Assembly (NCBI RefSeq): GCF_945859685.1
Contig: NC_079147.1
Span: 255,492,572-255,556,571, forward strand
Direction: 5' to 3'
Length of the DNA stretch: 64,000 nt
DNA from: Eupeodes corollae
Lineage: Eukaryota; Arthropoda; Insecta; Diptera; Syrphidae
Each line of letters opens with the position of its first letter. Position 1 is the first letter of the stretch. The translations under genes and the position numbers were made by a program. The notes beneath the pieces are model-generated. The model was not told the origin of the DNA. It was given only the letters and a program-made list of their open reading frames with translations, and did not search any database. Positions 1 to 11,167 of this stretch are shown here, piece by piece.

Positions 1-164
1 TCAAATTTAAGAAAACTTTGTTTACTTTAACTGAGTTAAATATCATTTAAAATTTGTATGATTAACTTTTCATTCTTTCCATTTCTTTCATATTTAGTCT
101 ATCAATTTTTTTTTGTAAAATAATGTAAAGCGAGTATTTTGCATTGATTAAGAAAAATAAAGAT

Positions 165-1830
165 TTATTTCTCAATAAACAATAAATCCTCAACTAATTT
201 AACATAAATTCCTCCTTGGGCACTTAAAAGCAATCCCTTGGGGTCTAGTATAATTTTGCTGTGTGATTTTTCACAAGGCTCCACGTAATGACTCCTTAAA
301 AAATTTACAAGTCCCATCTTAGACTGAAGTGTTCCTAATCGTTCGCCAATACAATTGTGTGGTCCAACGCCAAATGGCATGTAGGAAAATGGTGTTATTT
401 TTGGCTTATTCTCTGGGGAGAATCTTTCCGGATCGAATTCATCGGGGTTCGGAAAGTACTAAAAAAAATAAAATGTATAAATAGATTTACAAAAGAATGA
501 GCAAACTTAATTCAAGATACCTTTGGATCTCTTTGAATAGCAAAGACTGGAAAGTAGACAGCCATACCATTTGGAATATTATAGTCAAGCTGTGGACTTA
601 GTGAGAACTCCTCCTCACCTTTGGCTAAAGTACATCTTCGGTCTAGGAATGGTTGTGGTGGGTACATTCTCAAGACCTCTTGAATCACCATATCCAAGTA
701 TTCCATAGCATTCAGGGAGTCATAGGTTAATTTACCCTCATTTGCCATAAGTGACTTTTTTATTTCGTCTCTTAATCGCTTCTGTAAAGCGGGTTTCCTT
801 GACAATTCATGCAATCCAAAGGCAATAGTTGAAGAAGAAGTCTCAAAGCCCGCCGTAAAAAAGACAGCAGCTTGTGCGATTAGCTTGTTTATATCCACAA
901 ATTCACCCTTATCTTCAGAGGTCTTTTTTAACTGCACCAGAATGTCAATTAAGTCATTTCTTGTTGTTCTGGATTTGGCTCTATCAGCCATTACAAAACT
1001 TATGGATTTCCGCAGAAATTTGGTTGATTCCGGAGAGAATACCTTTGCACGAAAAAGTTTCACCAAGTGTGGAACAAAGAAAATTACAATATACTCAAGT
1101 GCCTTGAGTGTGGTCCATGTGAAGATTGGTTTACCATTTCGTCGGAAGTCACTGTTCTTATTTTTCAAACTATTTGCATATATTCCATAAGCCGCCAAAG
1201 CAGTGACATCGGTGGTATAGAGGGCGCTGATTTCCTTAACCTCTCTAACACATTCTTTTGTATCTTTAGTCAATCGACAAAGATATTGATTCAATTCACT
1301 TCCTATCTAGAAATAAGGTGAGTTTTTTAAAGATTTTTAACCTCAACTTTTAAAAAAAACCTCACTTCGTTGATGGATGAAAACATTTGCTTCAATTTTC
1401 AACTGGTAAAAACTGGAGTCACTTTAGATCGCATCTCTCGCCAAGGCTCACCTTTTAAAAAGAATAGATTATTGAATGCCAATGGGTCGCCATGTGGATC
1501 CGCCGAAGCATTGCGATTTGCAAACCTATTGAATTCCTTAATTAGAATAGTTTTTGCCAGAGCAGGGTCTCTAATTATAAGGGCAGGTCTATTGAACATA
1601 TACATTCCGAAGGCAGCTTGATTTTTAATGGTTTCATGGTTATATAACTCCCTTAATTGTTCAGCAGGACAGCTCCTCAATGTAAGCATAGCTCTTATAT
1701 TACCAATTATTGGCATTGGTTCAACATAAGCTATATTTTTTCTCTTCCAGTAGGAAAATTGATATTTCATCCAGATGTAAAATTTAGTAAGACCACCGAC
1801 GACGAGTATAAGAAATATGGTTAGGAACAT
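165..1830 (-). pseudogene. Cytochrome P450, CYP6G-like, with one in-frame stop (copy A)
   Basis: This is a microsomal P450 of the CYP6 family in three exons: 1830-1366, 1306-521 and 458-165, with introns of 59 and 62 nt and AG/GT borders. Reading through gives 514 codons. Visible parts are an N-terminal hydrophobic anchor, I-helix AGFETS, K-helix EVLR, PERF, and the heme loop FGVGPHNCIG with the ligand Cys near residue 453. Exon 1 has TGA at 1399-1401 (codon 144), where the paralogues have Gly in VFT(S/G)GK. The stop is followed by 11 normal codons and a good donor. Everything downstream is intact, so this is a very young pseudogene, a segregating null allele, a readthrough case or a sequencing error. 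It heads the same-strand P450 array. Confidence 0.9.
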
Positions 1831-4140
1831 TTTGACACGTATTCACAGCTAAAATGAGGTAAATAGTTCTTTCAAAAAGAGCAATTAATTGAAGGTTATT
1901 TGGTGCATTATTCCTACTATAAGCCTTTTTTCAAATTTTGCTAAAACTGAGTACTGACGATGGTCTGTCTGATTTGATTTGGTTCATATGACTTGAGAGG
2001 TCTTTGAAGTAAATAGCAGAAAAAACACAGAAGCTCAATGTGGTCCACCAATAAAAGTTCCAAATTTTGCGTAATCTACTGAACTTGCAATGAAAATGTC
2101 TACAAATAGATTAAACACGGTTTTTTAATTATGATAAGGACGTTTTCATCAGATTTTAATCTAATTTAAAAACTGTTACTACAATTTCTTGACAATGTTA
2201 AATTCTCCATAAATTATTGATAAATTTGAACTCGATTTAGTTCTAAGTTATTTCTTCATCAAGTTCAAATTTGGGGGTATAGGATATTAGAACTTGGTTT
2301 AACAATGTTTTTACTTCTTCAAAGACTAAATTTGTAGATTAATTTCGCGCTTCGATTAAATTTCAGACCACATGAATTTTTATTAAACTTATATAAATAT
2401 TGTTGCATTTTTGTCACAACTATCTATCTAAAATTCTGAAAACTCAAAAATGATTTTTAACACAGTTACAGTTAAGATTAGACGTTTAAGAAAGTTCTAA
2501 ATATTTTTAAAATAGATGAAGTTCCATAGATAAACCGAGAATTATGTATTAGATCGAGTTTTTATTTTATTTTGGAACTTCGTAAAGAAATTGGCCGTAA
2601 GACTTTTTCACTTTTCATCACATTGTATAATCGAATTTAAATATCGGTCTACATTTTTTTTTAACCCAAAACTGCTGTTGATATAATGTCACTAATCACT
2701 GCGTATTATATTAAGCTTTGCTGTGGTAAGTTTCGTGTATTACTTTTTTTTCAGAAGACTGTTAGAAAATTCCTCAAAAGTAACCAGGCTGCTACTCCAA
2801 TAAAGAAAACTTCTGGTTTGTTTTTCAATTTTTTGTTTAATTTCGTATTCAAATGCGCACTAGCAGTCTATGCAAGTTTCGAAACTATCACTATCAAATT
2901 CGTTACTAGTTTTCTTTTATATCGCATCGAAAGTAATTTAAGCTACTTAAGGATCTTCAGGTCATGTATTGGGTCCACATAAAGAAAATAACAATTACAA
3001 ATAAATAAAAGTTTCGATTTCCGGAAATTGGGCCAGAAGAAATTACGATTTTGTTTGGAAAAAACGCCAGAAATGTCTCCATATAAACTTCTGAATGTGT
3101 TTCCAAGGAAAACAAACAATTTTCTACAACGAATTTGATTTTATGTTTTTTTTTTTCTTGGATAGAAATGATTTAGGAAAAATTCGAGAAAGCAAGTTTT
3201 AGATTTTGTTGACATTTCACGGACTTTTTGTCCATACATTTCTAATCAGATATGATTATGCAGGATAAATTATCAGATTTTAATTTGTCTTCACATTCCT
3301 TAGCTGCCACAGTTTCCAAAATTTCTGTTTTTTTTTCCAAAAAATCTAATAAGTTTGATGGAAAATTTTATTAAAATCGATTCGAAACACGGTAGGATTA
3401 AAAAAGCAAGTTTAATCAATCATGAGGAGAACTTTACGTGGTTTTGAATGTTATTATTAATTATATTGTTGTGTTTTTATAATCAAATTAAGATTTTAAT
3501 CTTAAAAATTGGTACTTTCTGTTGTTATGAATATAGGTTTTATAATTCTTATATAACTTTATCCAAATTTTTAATGTAAAGATAAATTTAATCAATAAAA
3601 CATTTAGTTTGAAATGACTTTTGGGAAGAAATACAAAATATCCATAAATTCTATGGAAATTTTTTATAGACTTTCTTCATTTTGGGCATTTAAAAAGTCT
3701 GTTTAGAAGTTAAATTTCAAAACTAATAGTCAGTTGTGAAGTTTAATTATTTACTTCGTTTAATTATTTACGTCGCGCTTAAGGTTGTTTTTAATATAAT
3801 AATTAGATAGTTAAAGTCGATTACGTATTATTAAATTTAATATAAAAATAAGTGCTCTATAGTTAAAATTTCCTTATTAATTTTTAGATTTAAATCTTCA
3901 AAAGTGTTTTGTTATATAAATTTAAAAAAAATAAATGTTTTCTTTTGGACTTTAATGCGTTTTAAAATGTTTTAGAACACCTCTTACTCAGAAATGTATT
4001 TTTTATTAGAAAAATTAGATACAATTTGGTTCACATTATGATATAGAGCTACTATATCGACTTAGCGGTTTGAAAAGTCTAGGGTTGGAATTCGGCATTA
4101 TGTAAAACTAAGTTGTTAAACCATTTTTGTTTTTCAGTTG
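1831..4140. other. AT-rich intergenic DNA upstream of P450 copy A
   Basis: I see no gene here. An open frame of 98 codons at 2686-2982 (+) is low-complexity, has no recognisable domain and is probably chance. The 5' part must hold the promoter of copy A, but I see no clear TATA box close to the ATG at 1830. Confidence 0.5.
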
Positions 4141-5102
4141 AGGGTCTGACATTTACGAAAATGTATTTCTAAACTATCGCACAACGCAGAAATATTTTTG
4201 AACCTTCTACAAAAATGGTGATTCTCCCACAGCCACATATCGTGCATTAAAAGGAGATTATGGTTTACATAATTGTCCAATTACGTAAGCAATTGCCAAA
4301 ATTGTGATGAAATTTGAAGAGACTGGATTGGTTACGGGTATTGTGGGGCCTGTGCATCATCGTTTTGCTCATATCACTCGTAATATCGCTGCTGTAAGTG
4401 AAAGTGTTGTCGAAGAAAGAAAGTGTCGATTCTTCGTCGATCTCAGGAATTAGGACAGTCTTATGGTACATTGTAACGTATTTTGCATTTTGATTTACAC
4501 GTACATCCATATAAAGTCCAGTTTACACAACAACTGAACCCAGCTGACCATTCACAACGTGCGTCGTAGATGCGTCGAATGGGTGCTTGCACAACAGGGG
4601 GTGGCCCGCGATTTTAAGAACAAAATTTTCATCAGTGACGAAGCACATTTCTCAATCGATGGGTATGTTAATAAACAAAATTATCGTACAGTTAAACTTC
4701 CCTATAACGAACTTCTACATAACGAAGATTCTCTATTACGAATTGAGTTTGAGTACACATCTTTTTGGTTACTTTTTTGGTGTGTGTTGATCTCCTCATT
4801 ACAAATTTTTATAAATCGAATTTTTCTCTACAACTAACAAATTTTGTTGCTGGAAATCCAAATCTCATATGTTTTTGTTTCCACATCACGAATTTTTTTC
4901 GAATAATTTTCGGTTAAAAACAACAGAATGCTTAGAGAAAAAAAACCTTATAAGATGAATTTCCCAAGATTTTAAATCCAAGCATTCTATGTTCAGGCTT
5001 CAGTAAATATAATTGAAAATGTCTCAAAGTATCATTTTTTTTTGATAAAAAAAGTTGTTGATAATTAATAAAGTTGAAGAACGATTGACTTAAAAAACAG
5101 AT

Positions 5103-6345
5103 AGGTAGGTAGGTAGAAATGGCGATCCCAAGGCAACGTAGCACGTCAGTAAAGATAATTGTGTCGAAACCTATCGACACGGTGTCATCCTCCCAATCTT
5201 CTCTCGTTGGGAAAATAACCTTAAAACCCTTACTAAGGCTCAAAGTAGGAGTGCAGTAGTCAGTGTCTACCGAGATAATATCTGAGGGAATCAATTTCGT
5301 AGTGTTGCTGTGACCATAAGGTTTTGACAACCAGCTATTTGATTCCTTCAGCCTAATAGCGCTGCAGGAAACTATGTATTTAATAAAAAGGTCGATTGGT
5401 AGAAGATCCAAAATAACGTTTAAGGCGTCCGTTGGGCAAGTACGCATGGCCCCTGTGGTGCCCACAAAGCTGTCCTCTGAACATTCTTTAGCTTATTAAT
5501 ATTATAGGCTTTGCTAAGAGCAGGCCACCACACAATCGAACCATATGTTAAGATTGGACGTACTACGGCTGTGTACGTCCATAAAATCATCTTCGACTGA
5601 TGTCCCCACTTTTTGCCGAAAGTTTTGCTGCAGGCGTAGGAGGCAACACAGGCCTTCTTAACCCGTACTTCAATATTTAGTTTCCAGTTTAGTTTAGGGT
5701 CGAGTATAACTCCCAAATATTTTGCACTGGAAGACAATGATAGGATTTGACCGTTGAGTCGAGGTAGCGTGAAGGGCGGTACTTTAGCTTTGGTGGTAAA
5801 GAGCAACAGTTTAGTTTTACTTTGGTTAACTCCTAGTCCACAACTCGTGGCCCAGTTGCTAACTTTCTCCAAAACTGACTCCGTGATTTCACTAATCACA
5901 GAGGTGTACTTTCCTGACACCAATAGCACCAAATTATCCGCTTAGGCTACCGCCTTTAATCCACATCTCTCTAATTTAACGAGAATTGTATCCATGACCA
6001 GAAGCCATAGAAGAGGCGAAAGGACACCACCCTGGGGTGTTCCCCTACTCACGTGTTTTGTTGCGATTGTATTGCCTAGAGTGGCTCGAATCTTCCTACC
6101 ACTGAGCATGGAAATAATCCATTCTCGAATGAAGTCTTCTACACCGAACTTAACGAGCGATTCTTCTATGGATTCTGTAAGGACGTTGTTAAAAGCACCT
6201 TCTATGTCTAGGAAGGTGGCAAGAGTAAATTCTTTATAATGGATTGTTTGTTCTACAGTACGCACTACTTCATGGAGGGCAGTCTCCGTAGATAAAAAAC
6301 AGATATTGCCTTTGAAGTGTTTCGACTTTGAACCTTTCTGGATGT
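5103..6345 (-). mobile_element. LINE remnant, LOA/I-like, RT plus start of RNase H
   Basis: Minus-strand reverse transcriptase of a non-LTR retrotransposon. The conserved block around 5942-6345 has FLDIEGAFNNV and GTPQGGVLSPLLW. The catalytic YADD box is broken: its Tyr codon is TAA at 5942-5944 and the second Asp is Asn, leaving stop-ADN. Downstream come YLGVILDPKLNW and a segment with GAMRTCPTDAL and IIFTD, which resembles the linker and start of the RNase H domain in LOA/I-group LINEs. A short GGTA/TACC microsatellite at 5103-5116 may mark its 3' end. The upstream endonuclease part is missing. Confidence 0.75.
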
Positions 6346-6354
6346 GAAAAGTAA

Positions 6355-6912
6355 AATGTAAGTTTCCGGATTTACAAAGCCAACCCAACTGAAGAAAACC
6401 GGAATAAGTTCAAACAAGCTAGGAAGACCTATACCGGACATATACGACGCATTACATTTTTGCATGACCAGAATTTACGGCAAAAAATACTACAATGTCC
6501 CAATTGTAGTAATTTCTGGTCATTTGTAAAAAAATTTGCGTAACCCTAAGGCTTCGACACTCCCTATGTAAGCTCGATTGATAAAGCCAATTTGCTTGCA
6601 GCACAGTTTTCTGTTAATTCGATGCTGCCAGTGGGTGACATGACTCCGCCTGTACTTGAAAGCTTAAACGCTGTTGATGGACGAATCTTCTTTCGCACTC
6701 GTTCAGTTACTAGAGTACTTAAAAATCTTGACATTCACAAATCCGTTGGCTCGGATGGTATCCCCGCTATTGTTCTGAAGTGGTGTTTTTCCACGCTGGC
6801 AAAACCACTGCGTAAGCATTTCCATCTGTCCTATTCTACAGGCCTTTTTCCGAGGGGATGGAAAAAAGGCGAATGGAGTGATCACATATTTGACATCGCC
6901 AAAAATGCTAAT
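6355..6912 (+). mobile_element. LINE fragment, CR1-like, with internal deletion
   Basis: Plus-strand fragment. About 6360-6540 encodes a stretch with IYKANPTEENRNKFKQAR and FWSFVKK, the usual linker before RT. Then 6592-6860 encodes the first RT blocks (SVGSDGIPAIVLKW, STGLFPRGWK). The reading then passes directly to DHIFDIAKNANR, which in full elements lies several hundred residues further on, so the centre of RT including YADD is deleted. The family appears to be the same as the fragments at 12.4-13.7 kb, where the corresponding HIRNVTKNATRCLSFLRRC survives. Confidence 0.7.
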
Positions 6913-6917
6913 AGGTA

Positions 6918-7092
6918 GTACAAGTGGCATGATGGTTAGTGCGATGGACTTAGTGTTATAGTTTAACTTAGAGTGTCCGTATGGGACCATTAAGTTAGTT
7001 GTAAGTTATGGATAATTAGACTAGTTTTATGAATTTTTGTCAAGCTTTAAGATGGGTTTAAGAATGAATTAATAAAAATGAATTAAAAAAAA
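6918..7092 (+). mobile_element. SINE tRNA-like head joined to 3' end of the jockey/LOA-like LINE
   Basis: Positions 6918-6950 are the tRNA-derived SINE head, GTGGCATGATGG followed by TTAGTGCGATGGACT, including the A-box. At 6951 the sequence switches to the last 130 bp or so of the LINE at 27,022-29,977 (from AGTGTTATAGTTTAACTTAG to AATTAATAAAAATGAATT) and ends in an A-run at 7092. The junction lies at the same SINE nucleotide as the long LINE insertion at 27,021/27,022. The 3' part of the SINE is not present, because element X begins directly after the A-run. Confidence 0.8.
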
Positions 7093-8325
7093 GAGGCTGT
7101 GATGCGACCCACACTGATAACTTCCCACCCCGTCTGTCGATTTGTCTTGCTTAAAAGATTGTCTATATGTATTTTTACCAAATTTGCGCACTATTTTTTG
7201 CAGATTTTATTTTTTATGAAAAAACGGACTGTTGGATTTTTATATAAAAATTATTGAATATTGAAAACAATATTTTCTGTGAAATAAAATAAGTTTGAAA
7301 CCAATATTTTTAATTTTTGAAAAGCTATTTGAGCCGAAAGTAAATTTTTAATAAGTTTTATTTTTCTTTTTTTTTAGAGTTTTATTTTTTGTAAAAAAAA
7401 CTGTCAATTCGATTTTTTTCAAACTTTAACTGAATGTTGACAACAAGATTTTTTGAAAGATAAAAGTAAATTAAAGCCAATATCTCAAAGTTTTGAAAAG
7501 TTATTCGAGTCGAAAATCAATTTTTACCAACTTTTACAATTTTTTTTTTATGTTTTTATTTTTTGTAAATTAACTGTCAATTCGATTTTTCTCAACATTT
7601 TTCAAAATGTTTAAAACAATATTTCTTATAAGATAAAATAAGCTTGAAGCCTAAATTTCAAGTTCTTGAAAAGATATTTGAATCGATATTCAATTTTTAC
7701 GAACTTTGAGTAATATTTTTTTTAGATTTTTATTTTTTATAAAAAAAACTGTCAATTAGATTTTTCTCAAAATTTTATCAGATGTCAAAAACATTATTTT
7801 TCGCTGCACAAAATTGTTTTAGAGATGAAATCATATTTTAGTCAAATTTTTTTTTCAGTTTTTTTGATTTATAAAAAAAAACGTAAAATGGAATTTTTGC
7901 AAAAATATACTTCTTTGGTATCACGTTACATTTTATTATAAAAAAATTTAATTCAAGTCTCTAGCGTTTTTGGTTCGTAAGATATTTAGGGTTAACCAAA
8001 ATTTTCACCTTTTTTTCAAACTGCTATGGTAAAAAAACCACCCACGCAATTTTCTTGAGAGCCCTTTCTGCATCTTTCTGTTTTATTATCTGTATAACAA
8101 AATTTATTTGAATTCGATATATCTTCTGCTTCTTGAGCTATGGACGACGAAAAAAACGTCGCGAACGTACGGACGTACAAACGTACGTACACACGCACGC
8201 ACAGACATCTTTCTAAAAATCTTTTATTTCGACTCTAGGGACTTTGAAACGTCGAGAAATGTCAAAATTTTCAATTTGACAAATCGGACCCATTACAATA
8301 ACTTCCTATGGGAAGTAAATAACTT
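7093..8325 (+). repeat. Element X, copy 1
   Basis: Unclassified repeat that starts GAGGCTGTGATGCGACCCAC and ends in the hairpin ACTTCCTATGGGAAGT. Inside are at least four tandem units of about 173 bp: the motif ACTGT(C/T)(A/G) recurs near 7228, 7400, 7573 and 7749. The distal third (about 7970-8320) is unique sequence conserved in all copies, with a GTACGTACAC/ACGC-rich simple tract. Both ends share TAACTTCCCAT and CGATTTGTC read inward, a loose inverted similarity. No coding capacity. Confidence 0.75.
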
Positions 8326-8979
8326 ATCGACTAATTTATTTGAATCTCTCAATTTATTAGACGATTTTGTTGAAAAATAAAATGGAAGAATGTTATCCAA
8401 ACTAAAATCACTGACTATGAATTTCTGTTTAACGAATTTTCTATATAACGAATTTTCTGGTCCTGTGCAAATTCGATTTGGGGAAGTTTGACTGTATTTG
8501 GGGTTCTGAGAATCCTCAAGTAATGAAGAGAAGCCATTACATCCAAAAAAAATTTACTGTTTGGTACGCTCTTTGTTCCGGGGGTATGATGGACCTTATT
8601 AACGATTATCACCATCAATTCGGAGCGTTATGTGGTTTCAACAAGACGGTGCCACATGCCACACAAATCGACCGAGCATGGTTTATTGCAAAAAAAAACA
8701 TTTTTTGGCCACGTAATTTCTTGTCATGGCAATATCAAATGGCCACCAAGATCATGCGATTTGAATATGTGTCAAAAAGAGGTCGAAAGTTACCTCAAAA
8801 GTAAGATGTTCTTTTTTCTCACTTATGTGGACAAAATAGCTAGGGCTTCAATTACAGATTTCATACTTCTCGTAATGACTTAATTAAATGACAATTTGGC
8901 TCACTGTAAAAAATACCCTTCTTATTTTAAAGGGCACGTTGACAGTTTGATTACCAATTAAAGGATGTAAATAAATAGT

Positions 8980-9205
8980 GACTTACAACTCTAAACAATT
9001 TGTGTGTGCCAGTAATGTTCTCAGCGATGGAGGAAATCTACAGTTTTCAGTCGAATCTAAACAGCCGATTTGAGAAAACACTTTCATGTCAATAATTACT
9101 CTTTGGGGATTTTTTATAATTTTCTCGCAAAAAGGCAAAGATGAAGACAAGGTCTTTGGCATGACAGTCCTACGCACTAACCATCACTCCAGAGGTACTA
9201 CTAAT
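8980..9205 (-). mobile_element. tRNA-derived SINE, diverged copy
   Basis: Read on the minus strand it runs GTAGTACC...GGAGTGATGGTTAGTGCGTAGGACTGTCATGC and ends near GAGTTGTAAGTCAC, matching the intact copy at 58,093-58,401 along its length. The B-box region is degraded and the last 40 bp or so are missing. Confidence 0.75.
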
Positions 9206-9498
9206 TGAAGGGTACGTTCACAGTATAAATTCAATAATGTCATGTTCGAATTTGAAACTCCTTCAGACGATTTTCATATCAAAATCTTTTAAGGTGACTC
9301 ATTTTGACGTTTCATAATAAAAAAAAATGTTTGGAGTGAAAATTACGAGATGTCTTATACAAAAATATTAAGGCAATTTTTTCATGTACATTTTATTTTA
9401 CACTGTGTATAAATAAATAGTTAGTATTCAATTACAAATTTATTTTTTTATTTATATAGCTTGTGTATATCTTAGAAAATTAATCTAAATTTACATTC

Positions 9499-11167
9499 TT
9501 ATTTTTTGAAAAGTGGATCTCTGATAAACTTGCAATAAAGTCCACCTTTAGCTTGCAAGAGTACAGCTTTCGGATCGAGTGTTAGTGTTTTATGGGATTT
9601 CTCACAAGTGTTAACTTTGTGGTTTCGCAAGAAGCTTATCAAACCAATTTTAACTTTAATAATTCCCAAACGTCCTGCAATACAATTATGCGGCCCTGTT
9701 CCAAAAGGCATATAAGAATTAGGCACTAAATTTGAAATATTCTCTGCGGAAAATCTTTCAGGATCGAATTCATCGGGATTTGAAAAGTACTAAAAGAAAA
9801 ACAAGCAAACATTAATTTTGAATCATCTAAATAGTGTTTATTTATAACGAAACTTACCTTTGGATCTTTATGAATCGCAAAGACTGAAACATAAACTGGC
9901 ATTCCATGAGGAATATTAAAATCACTATAAGGCTCCAGGGAGTACTCTTTTTCGCCCTTTGGCAGAGTACATTCTCGATCTAAGAACGGTAACGATGGAT
10001 ATAATCTCAATATTTCTTGAACAACCATATTCAAATATTCCATCTCTTGAAGACCATCATAAGTTATATTTCCTCCGTTTTTTTCCAAACATTCTTTGAT
10101 TTCTTCACGAAGACGGTTTTGAACTTCTTGATTTTTTGACAATTCATACAATCCAAATGCGATGGAGGAGGCAGTCGTTTCAAAACCAGCAGTAAACAAT
10201 CCAGCCGCTACTGCAATAAGAGTTTCATCATCTAACTGCACACCTTCAGCTGCAGCAGTATTTTTCAAAGATACAAGAGTGTCTATCACATCATTTCGGG
10301 TATCTCCAGACTTCATTCTTTCACGAATCACAAAGGCTATAGTTTCACGAATAAACGTAGCAGCCTTTTTGGAAAACGTCTTCCAACCAAACAACCCCGT
10401 GAATTCTGGTAAGAAGAATATTCCATTGAATTGAATAGTTGTGTACGTTGTCCATTTGAAAATTTCACTTCCCTGTTCACGGAATTCACTTCTGGGGTTT
10501 TTCAAACAATTCGCTTCGAGACCATATGCCACAGACGCAATGACGTCAGTGGTGAAGAGAGCACTGATTTCTTTGACTTCTTTGATGCAATTTCCTGAAT
10601 CCAAAGGCATCTTGCACAAATAATCATCTAAGTCCACTCCGATCTATCAAAAGGACTAAATATTTTATGACACAACTTTGAAAAAAGAAAAATTGTACTT
10701 ACCTTTGCAACAAGTGGAAACATTAGCTTCAATTTGCCACCCGTGAAAACGGGAGTAATTTTTGATCTCATTTCCTTCCACTGTGGATTCTTCAAAAAGA
10801 AAAGGTTATAATGCCCTAAAGGATCACCATGTGGATCGCATGACGTGTATCTGTTTGAGAACTTATTAAAATCCTTGTTCATAATTGTTTTGATTAAATC
10901 CAAGTCACGTAAGAGAAGTGCAGGTTTGTGGAAAATGTGAATACCAACAATTGGTTGATCTTGAGCATTTTTGTGATTATACAGCGAAGCTATATGAGCT
11001 GCAGGATTGACTGTCATGCAAATTAATTCCTTGAGATTTCCAAATATTTTATTCGGTTCAATGAAGGGAACATTTTGTCGACGCCAATATGAATAGTGAT
11101 GTTTTATCCAAAAGTAAAGAGCTGTAACAACTCCGGTTAGAACCAGAAGCCATTCAGAAACACTCAT
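9499..11167 (-). CDS. Cytochrome P450, CYP6G-like (copy B)
   Basis: Complete gene: exons 11167-10703, 10643-9858 and 9789-9499; introns 59 and 68 nt; donors GTAAGT, acceptors AG; 513 aa. The start MSVSEW matches its paralogue C (MGVSEW). It should be an ER-anchored heme-thiolate monooxygenase fed by NADPH-P450 reductase. Seen: N-terminal anchor (about 4-22), WRRQNVPFIEP hinge, AGFETT (I-helix, about 310), EILR (K-helix), PERF, and heme loop FGTGPHNCIA with Cys about 453. The residue two after the Cys is Ala instead of the usual Gly; the P450 signature tolerates this but all four paralogues have Gly. Closest relative is copy C, 3.2 kb away. CYP6G assignment rests on remembered family likeness, such as the CDPHGDPLG block. 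Substrate unknown. Confidence 0.93.

Larger units (their letters stand above)
4689..8494. mobile_element. Pogo/Tigger-like DNA transposon inserted in M1, carrying nested elements
   Basis: The left end CAGTTAAACTTCCCTATAAC and the inverted right end CAGTCAAACTTCCCCAAATC match at most positions, and the element is flanked on both sides by the dinucleotide TA (4687-4688 and 8495-8496). CAGT termini with TA duplications and AACGAA motifs just inside both ends are typical of pogo/Tigger elements. No pogo transposase is visible. The original element was probably a non-autonomous copy of a few hundred bases, later filled by two LINE remnants, a SINE/LINE chimera and element X. These make up nearly all of 5.1-8.3 kb. 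Confidence 0.75.
4150..8890 (+). mobile_element. Mariner-like transposon remnant M1, split by a 3.8-kb insertion
   Basis: Degenerate DDE transposase of the Tc1/mariner superfamily. The N-terminal part (about 4150-4688) shows fragments such as KFEETG, QELGQSYGTL, HPYKVQFTQQL and ISDEAHF, then GYVNKQNYR. It is cut at a TA and resumes at 8495 with IWGSENPQV, then WFQQDGATCH (second catalytic Asp) and WPPRSCDL. After that the block holding the third acidic residue is deleted and the reading jumps to NMCQKEVE. Several frameshifts and stops show it is dead. Removing 4689-8494 with one TA copy joins NYR to IWG in frame, which proves the interruption. I could not find convincing terminal inverted repeats for the outer element. 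Confidence 0.8.

Noticed and set aside
2686..2982. 98-codon ORF as a possible host gene
   Set aside because: Low-complexity, Phe/Lys-rich, no domain or supporting splice or promoter signal.
7093..8325. Element X as a Helitron because of its terminal hairpin
   Set aside because: The ends are not TC and CTRR, and two copies show TTTT on both sides instead of a bare A/T insertion.
8108..8380. Open frame with GRTNVRTHARTDIFLKIFYF, also in two other X copies, as a possible conserved protein
   Set aside because: It is the translation of the conserved non-coding third of element X. It has no consistent start, is shifted or interrupted in copies 2 and 4, and conservation follows the DNA rather than the frame.
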